Source of the DNA: Desulfurococcales archaeon
Lineage (GTDB): Archaea > Thermoproteota > Thermoprotei_A > Sulfolobales > Fervidicoccaceae
Direction: 5' to 3'
Assembly: GCA_009904015.1 (NCBI GenBank)
Contig: WYEQ01000012.1
Coordinates: forward strand, 62,001-126,000
Length of the DNA: 64,000 nucleotides
Shown in pieces: positions 35,324-42,720 of the stretch. Under the pieces are notes generated by a model. It did no database searches, was not told where the DNA came from, and was given only the letters and a program-made list of their open reading frames with translations. Position 1 is the stretch's first letter. Each line of letters starts with the position of its first letter. Made by a program: the position numbers and the translations under genes.

Positions 35324-36117
35324 TGCTTTAGCTCACCAACCAGCTCCTCGGAGCTAATCACGTCTATACCCACTTCTTCTTTGAAAAACCGATTGATATT
35401 TCTAACGTCACTGGAGAGAAAAATCAACGCATTCGGGTGACTAACATGAACGGCCTGCGAGACATCAATTATCACGGGCCTGTTCCGCCAAACCATGATG
35501 TTGTACTCGCTTAGGTCACCATGAACAAGCTTAGCCTTGCATGTAATCAGCCTCATGTTATTTACTACATCCATATAGAAACCCTCGGGATCCTCTAGTT
35601 CCTCGTAATAATCCTTAAGAAGTGGAGCGGGAAAACCGTTCTCCCCCACGAAGCTCATTACAAGAACGTTTCCTTTATGTGCAATTGGCTTGGGCACAGA
35701 CACTCCTGCCTCGCTCATTTTAACGAGGTTTTTGTACTCCTTCTTGCACCATAAATAAATGAGGCTCTTGGTAGAAGTAACTTTTTCTCCCTCGAACCTA
35801 GGGTCCCCCAATATGTACTTCCATACGCTTTTTTTGAACTCACGTGTGAAAGTAAGGTAGATTTTAAGGGCGTAATACTCGCCACTAGCGCTTAAAGCAG
35901 GGAAGACTCTTGCTTCCTTGCCAGAGCTGATTGCGCCTAAGATTTTTTTTATCCTCAGCTCTCTTATTAGGTCGTAGAGAATCTCCATTGTAAAATGGTC
36001 AAGTACTTCCTCTACTGTCTCCAAAATTTCTTTGTCTTTTTCCTTAAATCTCCTGGAGTCTACTTTTTGTTTGAGCTCTCTGTCCAAAAGGTCTTCTATG
36101 TCCTTGTTTTTATCCAA
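35308..36117 (-). CDS. rio1: RIO1-type serine protein kinase
   Basis: 269 residues. RIO-family marks: IKKILGAISSGKEARVFPAL (nucleotide loop), YYALKIYL (Lys), LVHGDLSEYNIMVWRNRPVIIDVSQAV (catalytic HGDLSEYN and metal-binding IDVSQ). RIO1 acts as an ATPase/kinase in final maturation of the small ribosomal subunit. The stop overlaps the start of the KH-protein gene; it starts 1 base after the aIF1A stop. Confidence 0.95.
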   Translation of the reverse strand: MDKNKDIEDLLDRELKQKVDSRRFKEKDKEILETVEEVLDHFTMEILYDLIRELRIKKILGAISSGKEARVFPALSASGEYYALKIYLTFTREFKKSVWKYILGDPRFEGEKVTSTKSLIYLWCKKEYKNLVKMSEAGVSVPKPIAHKGNVLVMSFVGENGFPAPLLKDYYEELEDPEGFYMDVVNNMRLITCKAKLVHGDLSEYNIMVWRNRPVIIDVSQAVHVSHPNALIFLSSDVRNINRFFKEEVGIDVISSEELVGELKQCMGT

Positions 36118-36118
36118 G

Positions 36119-36445
36119 CTAGGCTGTCCCCTCTAGTAGCTCGGGGGGGAGTAGCCCCATATCAACAAGTTTCTTTACTTCATCGCTTCTGTACTTGTAA
36201 ACCATATCACCCTTCTTATCAGGCTGTGTATCCCATGGGGCCACTAGCACCACATCACCCTCTTTTATCCAGACCTTTTTCCTGAACTTACCTGGTATAC
36301 GTGTTGTCCTGGTATTGCCATCAACGCACTTAGCGAGGAAATGGTCTCCGCCCAGCAACTTCTCCACTATGCACAAAACAGTGCTTTCATCGGGAAGCGG
36401 TGTTTCTTCCGGCCTCTCCTCCTCGAACCCCTTCTTTTTGGGCAA
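36119..36445 (-). CDS. eif1A: Translation initiation factor aIF1A
   Basis: 108-residue OB-fold protein: VLCIVEKLLGGDHFLAKCVDGNTRTTRIPGKFRKKVWIKEGDVVLVAPWD. It binds the ribosomal A site during initiation. The N-terminal extension (MPKKKGFEEERPEETPLPDE) and a charged tail are archaeal features. It is first gene of the aIF1A-RIO1-KH operon; the upstream gap to aIF2-beta (165 bases) is divergent promoter DNA. Confidence 0.95.
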   Translation of the reverse strand: MPKKKGFEEERPEETPLPDESTVLCIVEKLLGGDHFLAKCVDGNTRTTRIPGKFRKKVWIKEGDVVLVAPWDTQPDKKGDMVYKYRSDEVKKLVDMGLLPPELLEGTA

Positions 36446-36610
36446 TCGTATCCACCACTCGTTAATCGCTTATCATCAACACATTTAATTGTTAACTCAA
36501 AGTTAAATAACATGCGCTAACTTATTAATCCATGCCCACCAGCATCAAGATGCCTAAGCAGTAAATAAATAATAACTGGAAAAACAATTGTAGAGAGAAA
36601 GTGATTAATT

Positions 36611-37045
36611 ATGAGTAGCGACAAAAGCGTTATCTATGATTACGAGAAGTTACTGGATAGATTATACAAGCTTGTGCCTGAGCCAGCGAGTAGCGGCGAG
36701 AGGTTTGAGATTCCGAGGCCAGTCACGATATATGTGGGAAGCGTTACCATTATTAAGAACTTCAGGGAGATAGCTGACAGAATGAAGCGTGAGCCAGAGC
36801 TTCTAGGCAAGTATTTGCTGAAAGAGTTAGCTACATCTGGGGATTACGAGGAATCTTCTGGTAGCTTTAGGCTAAACGTTAAGGTTTCCAGCTCGTCTCT
36901 CTATCAGCTAATAGAGAGGTTCGCCAAATCATACGTTATCTGTCCAACCTGCGGCAGACCAGACACATACATTAAAAAGACAGGCAGGCTATGGATTCTT
37001 AAGTGCGAGGCGTGTGGAGCTGAGCAACCCTTAAAGCCTATCTAG
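36611..37045 (+). CDS. eif2B: Translation initiation factor aIF2 subunit beta
   Basis: 144 residues: N-terminal helix, core domain (IPRPVTIYVGSVTIIKNFREIADRMKREPELLGKYLLKELATSG) and C-terminal zinc ribbon (CPTCGRPDTYIKKTGRLWILKCEACGAEQP). It joins aIF2-gamma and aIF2-alpha in initiator tRNA delivery. ATG 36611 has an AAAGTGATT leader. It heads the unit with DUF424 and NMD3. Confidence 0.96.
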   Translation: MSSDKSVIYDYEKLLDRLYKLVPEPASSGERFEIPRPVTIYVGSVTIIKNFREIADRMKREPELLGKYLLKELATSGDYEESSGSFRLNVKVSSSSLYQLIERFAKSYVICPTCGRPDTYIKKTGRLWILKCEACGAEQPLKPI

Positions 37046-37082
37046 TCGATATGTTTTTTAGAGAAGAGAAGCTGGACTGGTT

Positions 37083-37400
37083 ATGGCGTCGAAGTCGCAT
37101 AACAAATTCTCTCTGAGAGTTATCGAGACGGAGAAGGGCAGATTAGTGAACATATGCGACGAAGAACTACTCGGCAGGGAGTTCAGAGAAAAAGGAATAG
37201 TTTTATCAATAAAAGAGGAGTTCTATAAAGGCATTACTGTTGATGAGGATATGGTTATAGATGAAATGAAAAAAGCCGATATACTAATTGTTATCGGGAA
37301 AAGGGCCGTTGATATCGCTATTAGAGAGAAAATCATTCACCCATTCGCAGTACTGGAGGTAGAGGGAGTTCCATACGCGATGTACACGAATGTTCTGTAG
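37083..37400 (+). CDS. DUF424 protein
   Basis: 105 residues, archaeal DUF424: FSLRVIETEKGRLVNICDEELLGREFREKG, KADILIVIGKRAVDIAI, VLEVEGVPYAMYTNVL. It is usually found beside aIF2-beta and NMD3, as here, which suggests a role in ribosome or initiation biology (inference). It starts 37 bases after aIF2-beta and ends 11 bases before NMD3. Confidence 0.9.
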   Translation: MASKSHNKFSLRVIETEKGRLVNICDEELLGREFREKGIVLSIKEEFYKGITVDEDMVIDEMKKADILIVIGKRAVDIAIREKIIHPFAVLEVEGVPYAMYTNVL

Positions 37401-37411
37401 AGGGATAACTG

Positions 37412-38416
37412 ATGCCTAGATGCGTAAGATGTGGAAAAGAAGTGCAAGCCCTTATAGAGGGTTTATGCATAGATTGCTTCATTTACACCAGAGGCATTGA
37501 TACCTTATTTAAAGCTACTGTTGACCAGTGCACCGTCTGCGGTAGAATCAGGATAGATAATAAATGGACAGATAATCCGAGTGACCTCAGCTCATGGTTA
37601 GCCAGGAAAATAGGTGAGAAATACTCCAAGATATTTAACAAATATGGCTTGATGATAAGGGATGTAGAGTTGTCAGGCGACTCATTTATCGCCAAAATAC
37701 CAAGCGAGAACAGCGTATTGGTCTTTAAAGGAAAAATAGAGCTGTCGTTCAGGAGGAGCATTTGCCCATTATGCTTGAGAGAAAAGCAAGAAAGCTTCGA
37801 GGCGGTAATCCAGGTTAGAGCCGAGGATGAGGAGGATATAAAGAAAATTCGAGAAGTTGTAGATACGACGCTTAGCACACTTCCCCCCGAGAGAGCCAGT
37901 GAGGTACTGGTTATCGATGAGCTAAAAGAGGGCCTAGACCTAAAGGTCTACTCTCACTCAACGGCAAGATTTATCGCTAATAGGATAAAGGCGCTCTATC
38001 CCTCAGAGCTGAAGGAAACGCACAAACTTATTACCATCAAGGGTGGGAAAAGACAATCGAAACTAACCATAAGTGTCAGGTTACTAAAAACAACCGGTTA
38101 CGAGATTGTCTACTACAAGAACAAGCCAGCTTTGGTTACCTACCTATCCTCAGGAAAAATCAAGCTTTTGCTACACAACGGGAACTCCTTACTGATTGAC
38201 AGAAAAACACTGGACAAGGAAACAAGAGTTTTCCGAGGAACAGTGGAGGAGGTGGTGATCACCGATATAGATGAGGAACACGTGTACGTGAGAAAACATG
38301 ATTCAACGCCTCGAAGAATACCTCTAAAAAAAGCATTCATTCACGCACCAGTAGGCTCGAGAGCCATTTTAGTTGAAGACGAAGATGGGATAATCGTGTT
38401 GTTCCCAGCACCCTAA
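37412..38416 (+). CDS. nmd3: NMD3-family 60S export/assembly protein
   Basis: 334 residues. N-terminal zinc region with four CxxC pairs (CVRCGKEVQALIEGLCIDCF, CTVCGR, CPLCLRE), then the NMD3 core (RASEVLVIDELKEGLDLKVYSHSTARFIANRI). In archaea it acts on the large ribosomal subunit; the eukaryotic export domain is shorter here. The C-terminal OB-like part continues to VFRGTVEEVVITDIDEEHVYVRKHD. It is followed by a large GC-rich noncoding region. Confidence 0.92.
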   Translation: MPRCVRCGKEVQALIEGLCIDCFIYTRGIDTLFKATVDQCTVCGRIRIDNKWTDNPSDLSSWLARKIGEKYSKIFNKYGLMIRDVELSGDSFIAKIPSENSVLVFKGKIELSFRRSICPLCLREKQESFEAVIQVRAEDEEDIKKIREVVDTTLSTLPPERASEVLVIDELKEGLDLKVYSHSTARFIANRIKALYPSELKETHKLITIKGGKRQSKLTISVRLLKTTGYEIVYYKNKPALVTYLSSGKIKLLLHNGNSLLIDRKTLDKETRVFRGTVEEVVITDIDEEHVYVRKHDSTPRRIPLKKAFIHAPVGSRAILVEDEDGIIVLFPAP

Positions 38417-38485
38417 TAAGTTGTAAATTAAGGCCATGGTTTTAGGTGGCGGAAAAATCAGTTGAAACGAAGAACTCCACGCTTT

Positions 38486-38516
38486 ACAACTGAAAGCCTC
38501 GCCTTTTAAAACGAGG
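38486..38516 (+). mobile_element. Degenerate IS605/TnpB-type right-end copy
   Basis: ACAACTGAAAGCCTCGCC is followed by an altered tail TTTTAAAACGAGG. The first 18 bases are identical to the element at 48075, but the GGGCGGGGAGGAGGTCAG end is lost. Read as a decayed copy. Confidence 0.5.
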
Positions 38517-38573
38517 ATAACATATAAAGCTTTTAAGCTTTTCTTGTTTTAATCGAGAACTGTGGTTGCCCCT

Positions 38574-38745
38574 AAGCCAGCGTGGGATGCGGGGAGCGCG
38601 ATTACCCATACAATAAACAAGCTGTGATGGGGTCTCTGGCCACCCGGCTGCCTCTCAAATGAAAGATGTAAATCCGAATAGATGATGGGGAACCAGTGAG
38701 CCGCCCAAAGGGAGCCCTCGCCATTCAGGGCGGGGAGGAGGTCAG
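38574..38745 (+). mobile_element. Structured IS605/TnpB-type element remnant (omega-RNA-like scaffold)
   Basis: GC-rich stretch ending in CCTCGCCATTCAGGGCGGGG (a 7-bp hairpin with ATTCA loop) and GAGGAGGTCAG. The inner part (GATGGGGT, CTGGCC, AACCAGTGAGCCGCCCAAAGG) reappears in the elements at 38978 and 50280. A short frame (38580-38627: AWDAGSAITHTINKL-stop) could be the tail of a lost tnpB. Guide RNAs of TnpB systems extend from the end of tnpB to such a right end. No tnpB is present. The 20 bases after the end would be the guide. Confidence 0.55.
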
Positions 38746-38769
38746 TTAACTATTGTAGAGGACAGTTTT

Positions 38770-38779
38770 CTTTAAATTA
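38770..38779 (+). promoter_or_regulatory. Possible TATA box for box C/D sRNA
   Basis: CTTTAAATTA lies about 30 bases upstream of box C at 38805, the expected distance for an sRNA promoter. Confidence 0.4.
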
Positions 38780-38804
38780 ACCCGAGTTATATATGTATTA
38801 TTGC

Positions 38805-38860
38805 ATGATGATAGTCATGCACTCTGAGCCAGCGGCGATGAAGCTCTCTGGGGTATCTGA
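38805..38860 (+). ncRNA. Box C/D guide sRNA candidate
   Basis: Ordered motifs: box C ATGATGA (38805-38811), guide of 12 bases, D' CTGA (38824-38827), 7-base spacer, C' GCGATGA (38835-38841, one mismatch), guide of 15 bases, box D CTGA (38857-38860). Total 56 bases, a typical archaeal C/D sRNA length. The predicted 2'-O-methylation targets would contain AGTGCATGACTA and ATACCCCAGAGAGCT in RNA sense; I did not match either to an RNA. Confidence 0.65.
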
Positions 38861-38977
38861 ATTATTGTACCTATCAAGTAGTGACGTATCTTTATAGCAT
38901 AGAATAATTTTAAAAAAAGCGTTGCTAAGAAGTAGACAGTAACTATTTTCTATTTGCTCTATGACCCTTCTCAATTA

Positions 38978-39108
38978 CCCCGAGCCCTGTTTGGGATGGG
39001 GTTAACTGGCCGGAGACCTGGCCCGGAATTGAACTATCGGGGAGGGGATGTAATCCCAAACCTCCCCGCCTTATCGGGAACCTCGCCCTTTAATGAGGAG
39101 GAGGTCAG
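38978..39108 (+). mobile_element. Second structured IS605/TnpB-type element remnant
   Basis: GATGGGGTTAACTGGCCGGAGACCTGGCCCGG, then GGGGAGGGGATGTAATCCC...CCTCCCC (hairpin), then CCTCGCCCTTTAATGAGGAGGAGGTCAG. Order and spacing of blocks match the 38574 element (GATGGGGT, CTGGCC, CCTCGCC, GAGGAGGTCAG), but stems have different sequence, so structure rather than sequence is conserved in places. No tnpB gene is present. Confidence 0.55.
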
Positions 39109-39156
39109 CGAGAGTCGGTGTTTGGGTGAATGTTTGTTGCTTCGTTTTTCTGTTCT

Positions 39157-40188
39157 TTATTTGATTATTCCTTTCTCCTTAAGTATGGTGCTAATAGTAG
39201 TTGATAAAATGCTTGTTAGAGCATCTATGCCTTCTCCCGTTAGTGCGCTTATAAGTATGGTTTGGTATCCTCTCTTTTCGACTTCTTCTTTTGCTTTCAT
39301 GGCTTTTTCCTTGTCTATATCGGTCTTATTAATAACAATGACTACGTTTGGGTTTAAATTGATGACCTGGCCTAGAAGGTCTAGCTGTTCTTCTAGGCTC
39401 ATTATTGTTGAGAATGGGTCAATAACGTATATTACTATGGTATTGGGCAGCTTTATGGCTGCAAGGGCTCTTTTCTCAATGATGTTTCTATCTTCATTCG
39501 GCCTGCTAAGTAGACCTGGCGTGTCTAGAACAGTTACGCTTAGGCCCTTCACTATTGTCTCGGATACTCCAGGCTCTATTGCCTTGGTTGTGAATGGATA
39601 CTCGGCTATCTTAGTCTTGGTTTTGCTCATTTTGTTGGCCAGGCTGCTCTTACCCGCGTTGGGGGGACCGACAATCACTACTCTTGGGTAACCAGGTAGG
39701 CCTGGGAGGAGGCTTAGCTCCTTCTTTATTTCCAGGGCTTCTTGAAGAATCTTCCTTTTTCTCTTAACATATGATAATAGCCTTGATACCTGCCTTAATG
39801 ACTGGTTAATCTCTTCCCCCTGCTCGGGCGTGTACTCAATCTCCCTGCGCAGAGTAAGCCATAGGTTCCTAAGCCTGTTAGGCAGATAAGTAACAACACG
39901 CAGGGTTCTCAGAGCCTCATCTCCAAGAACAGTGGATACATAGGTCCTAAGCTCCTCGTCACCTAGGACAGCCTTGCCGAAAACCCTGTAAGCAAGGAGC
40001 TTGTCCCTGATAACCTGGTACCCGGTGTCAAGTATCTCCAAGGCAATCCCGCGGGGGTTCCTCCCCCTAGCTTTCTTGTATTTTAACAGAATCTTCCCCA
40101 CCCTGTTCTTAACCTTAACATATATCTCATCGTATAGGGGAAGGTGAATCTTCCTTACCTCATCGCTGGCGTAGCCCAAACTGAACAC
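39157..40188 (-). CDS. nog1: Nog1-family GTPase
   Basis: 343-residue Obg/Nog1 GTPase of large ribosomal subunit assembly. Motifs: G1 VVIVGPPNAGKSSLANKM, G3 VTVLDTPGLLSRP, G4 VIVINKTDID and G5 ISALTGEG. N-terminal helical bundle (1-160) belongs to the Nog1 type. It is convergent with the noncoding elements downstream. Confidence 0.9.
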   Translation of the reverse strand: MFSLGYASDEVRKIHLPLYDEIYVKVKNRVGKILLKYKKARGRNPRGIALEILDTGYQVIRDKLLAYRVFGKAVLGDEELRTYVSTVLGDEALRTLRVVTYLPNRLRNLWLTLRREIEYTPEQGEEINQSLRQVSRLLSYVKRKRKILQEALEIKKELSLLPGLPGYPRVVIVGPPNAGKSSLANKMSKTKTKIAEYPFTTKAIEPGVSETIVKGLSVTVLDTPGLLSRPNEDRNIIEKRALAAIKLPNTIVIYVIDPFSTIMSLEEQLDLLGQVINLNPNVVIVINKTDIDKEKAMKAKEEVEKRGYQTILISALTGEGIDALTSILSTTISTILKEKGIIK

Positions 40189-40251
40189 CTCTCATAAACA
40201 TAACTGTAACCACGAAAATCACTAATTGAACCAGTAAAACTCAGGCGCCGT

Positions 40252-40572
40252 CTACTTGGGAGTTATCCTTAACGGCTTCTTCGATTCTTTGTCGACCTCG
40301 ACTGTTAAGGCCGGGGCATCCTTGCGGAAATCAGACAAGTACCATCTAACATAAACTACGTTGTTTTGCTCCCAAACCATGATTCTAGGCCTACGGTAAG
40401 CCTCTATGAACTGCTTTACCTCCCTAAGCTCCATGGTTGCTTTTATGTGTTCACTATATAGTCTAAGGGCCTTCGTAGTCTCCCTGTAGTTAATAATCAC
40501 GTATGCAAATATAATGAATGAACCCACAACCATTGCATAAGCCAGATACAACATGGCTTGTTGAAAATCCAT
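40252..40572 (-). CDS. Small membrane-anchored hypothetical protein
   Basis: 106 residues: one N-terminal transmembrane helix (about 6-26, AMLYLAYAMVVGSFIIFAYVI), a helical linker (TKALRLYSEHIKATMELREVKQFIEAY) and a beta-rich tail (RIMVWEQNNVVYVRWYLSDF). No family recognised. The ATG start abuts a promoter-like AT-rich stretch before the NCS1 gene. It could be an exported-facing or cytosolic sensor; direction unknown. Confidence 0.6.
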   Translation of the reverse strand: MDFQQAMLYLAYAMVVGSFIIFAYVIINYRETTKALRLYSEHIKATMELREVKQFIEAYRRPRIMVWEQNNVVYVRWYLSDFRKDAPALTVEVDKESKKPLRITPK

Positions 40573-40686
40573 TTCTATCCTCCTTGTACTATTTTATCTC
40601 ACATGGGCTCTTATCCTTAATTAACGTTATTTATGCTTGACTCGCGAAAGCCTTTTTCTTTTTCTACGTTGTAGTTTGAGCTAAAT

Positions 40687-40696
40687 GTTTAAATAT
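40687..40696 (+). promoter_or_regulatory. Probable TATA box for NCS1 transporter gene
   Basis: GTTTAAATAT lies about 50 bases before GTG 40737, predicting a start near 40717. Confidence 0.45.
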
Positions 40697-40736
40697 TATT
40701 AGTTTTTGTTAATAATTAATGTAAAAACCCTAACCG

Positions 40737-42176
40737 GTGGAAAATGTGTCTCAGGTAGAGCCTAAGGGATATAAGGAAAACCCCGCACTTCTACCACTAC
40801 CAGCGGATAAGAGAATGATGGGCAGCTGGACGTTCACCTGGATGATGTTCAGCATGAACACATGTATCCCGATGTTCTTCCTAGGGCCAATAGGCTACAG
40901 CTTAGGGCTAAACCCATTTGAGGTGGCGTTCGGAGCATTTGCTGGAAACCTGGCAGCCATGATAGTGTTAATATTCAACGGTATACCCGGAGTAAAGTAC
41001 GGTATTCCATACCCAGTTCAGCTGAGGCCTAGCTGGGGCTTCAAGGGTGCGCACATAGCCATTATCCTGAGAGGAATAGTCGGCGCTGGATGGTATGGGA
41101 TCGAGGCTTACAACGGCAGCCTCGCTATCCTTATGGTTCTCTTATTCATATTCGGCTATCATGGAAGAGACCCTGCAGCGATAGCTTCAGCGTCATTTAA
41201 GTACGTCGTCTTCATCGTTATTCCGTACGTGATTGCTGCAACGCTGGTCATGCAGAGAGGGCTATCAGCTATAGCTAAGGTCGTTAACTACGGAGGACCA
41301 ATAATGTTCTTCTACTTCGTATGGCTGCTCTTCTATATAAGGGGAATAGCATCCCCAGCAACACAAATACCCGCTGGAGTAGGCATCTTCTCCACGCCGT
41401 TCGCCGTGTACCTAGCTATTCAGACAAACTGGTGGGCCACTGTCTGTTTGAATGTCAGCGACCTGGCCAGAGGTCTCTATGCTGATAAGAGAGGTATTAC
41501 AGGGCTTGTTGTTGGTCCAATGATAGGAGTAGTTGTTGGTCAGATAGCAGGCTCTCTACTAGGATACTACCTGGTACTATACGCTGGATACGTAACACCA
41601 CAGGAAATCATCCTCTACAAAGCGCCTGGAGCAGTCTCCATTATCTTGGGACAGCTGTTCGCCTTCCTCGCGCCGTTCAGCACTGACGTCACAGCTAACA
41701 TACCGCCGCTAATGGACATCATTATGTCCACGTTTAAGGTCAGACAGAACCTGGCAGCAGCAATAGCAGGTGTAATAGGATTCCTCATCGCTCCATGGTG
41801 GGCTGTTGAGAAGGGACCAGACATCGTTAACTACGTTATGGACTTCTCCTCCAACTACGGTCTAATCCTAGGGCCCATTGCCGGTATAATGCTAGCTGAC
41901 TACTACATTGTCAGGAAGAGGAGCTATGACTTGCAGAAGCTCTACACGGCAGGCTCGGAGGGATACTGGTACCACGGCGGCTATAACCTATCAGCAATAG
42001 TATCATTCATAATAGCGATAATCATCAGCTACGTCTTCACAATTGCTATTGGCCAGCCACTAGTAAAGTCGAAGATACCGCCATTCTACTTCCCAACGAA
42101 CCTGAGCTGGTACATAGGAGTAATAGTGACGTTCATTCTATACCCAATCTTAGTGAAGGTCTTCAAGGAGGAGTAA
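40737..42176 (+). CDS. NCS1-family nucleobase/ureide permease
   Basis: 479-residue transporter with about 12 hydrophobic helices, of the cytosine/purine/uracil/allantoin permease type (PF02133). Family segments: SWTFTWMMFSMNTCIPMFFLGPIG, GIPYPVQLRPSWGFKGAHIAII, NWWATVCLNVSDLARGLYADKRG, and GPIAGIMLADYYIVRKRSYDLQKLY near the C-terminus, which is typical of NCS1. It likely imports a purine, pyrimidine or hydantoin-like ureide by sodium or proton symport. GTG 40737 is the outer start; GTG 40746 is an alternative. A T-tract follows the stop. Confidence 0.9.
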   Translation: MENVSQVEPKGYKENPALLPLPADKRMMGSWTFTWMMFSMNTCIPMFFLGPIGYSLGLNPFEVAFGAFAGNLAAMIVLIFNGIPGVKYGIPYPVQLRPSWGFKGAHIAIILRGIVGAGWYGIEAYNGSLAILMVLLFIFGYHGRDPAAIASASFKYVVFIVIPYVIAATLVMQRGLSAIAKVVNYGGPIMFFYFVWLLFYIRGIASPATQIPAGVGIFSTPFAVYLAIQTNWWATVCLNVSDLARGLYADKRGITGLVVGPMIGVVVGQIAGSLLGYYLVLYAGYVTPQEIILYKAPGAVSIILGQLFAFLAPFSTDVTANIPPLMDIIMSTFKVRQNLAAAIAGVIGFLIAPWWAVEKGPDIVNYVMDFSSNYGLILGPIAGIMLADYYIVRKRSYDLQKLYTAGSEGYWYHGGYNLSAIVSFIIAIIISYVFTIAIGQPLVKSKIPPFYFPTNLSWYIGVIVTFILYPILVKVFKEE

Positions 42177-42200
42177 ACACGGGTTTTTAAAACAAAACAA

Positions 42201-42219
42201 TTTTCTTTTTTCTTCTTTT
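42201..42219 (+). terminator. T-rich terminator after NCS1 gene
   Basis: TTTTCTTTTTTCTTCTTTT follows the stop by about 25 bases; a pyrimidine-rich termination context convergent with the next gene. Confidence 0.5.
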
Positions 42220-42257
42220 CACTTCTATCAACCAATAAGGAAAAAGTTCAATTGTAC

Positions 42258-42713
42258 TTATGATAAGCTTGATAGCAAAACTGCTAAGAGAGCCTCAGCC
42301 GGGACCTCTCTCTTTAAGCCTAATGGATAAACAATGTCATCAGCCTCTAATAGCTCTTTTTTGGAGAACCCTCCGTCGCTTCCAGGGAAAACCAGCAATT
42401 TATCCAATGGATCCCCCAGCTCACTCAGCGTTCTTATTCTCCTGCTTTTTTCCTCATCAAGAGCAACTAACACTAGCTTCTTGTTTGGGAAAACTTCGCG
42501 TAAATCCTTGAGGTCCGGCACTACTATTAGTGGCATTGATTCTTTGTACAGCAACTTGCTGGCCTCGGGGACACCGTACATTGCTCCAGCGCCGCTGGGT
42601 TTTGAAATAACAACCAAGCTTACCTTATCTGTAAAGGCTAAAATTACCTTTATAAAATTATTTATTCTTGCCTGGCTACTAGCGTCGTGAAGAACAACAA
42701 TGAGTTTGTCCAT
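42258..42713 (-). CDS. SPOUT-like protein, uncharacterised (COG4080-type)
   Basis: 151 residues. Sequence pattern resembles archaeal proteins annotated as SpoU-like or 'RecB-family' (COG4080): LIVVLHDASSQARINNFIKVILAF, VSLVVISKPSGAGAMYGVPEASKLLY, PLIVVPDLKDL, and EADDIVYPLGLKREVPAEALLAVLLSSLS at the C-terminus, where SPOUT enzymes bind SAM in a knot. Homology is from memory of pattern; activity unproven. It follows the cytosine methyltransferase gene by 7 bases. Confidence 0.6.
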   Translation of the reverse strand: MDKLIVVLHDASSQARINNFIKVILAFTDKVSLVVISKPSGAGAMYGVPEASKLLYKESMPLIVVPDLKDLREVFPNKKLVLVALDEEKSRRIRTLSELGDPLDKLLVFPGSDGGFSKKELLEADDIVYPLGLKREVPAEALLAVLLSSLS

Positions 42714-42720
42714 GCAAGCA

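Noticed and set aside
38587-38745. RNase P or SRP RNA in the GC-rich region
   Set aside because: Neither conserved RNase P core segments nor an SRP GNAR/Alu-type pattern is seen; the ends match the IS605-like family instead.
38954-39691. Long plus-strand reading frame across the element and nog1
   Set aside because: Most of it is antisense to the well-supported Nog1 gene; only its first part lies in the element, which I describe as noncoding remnant.
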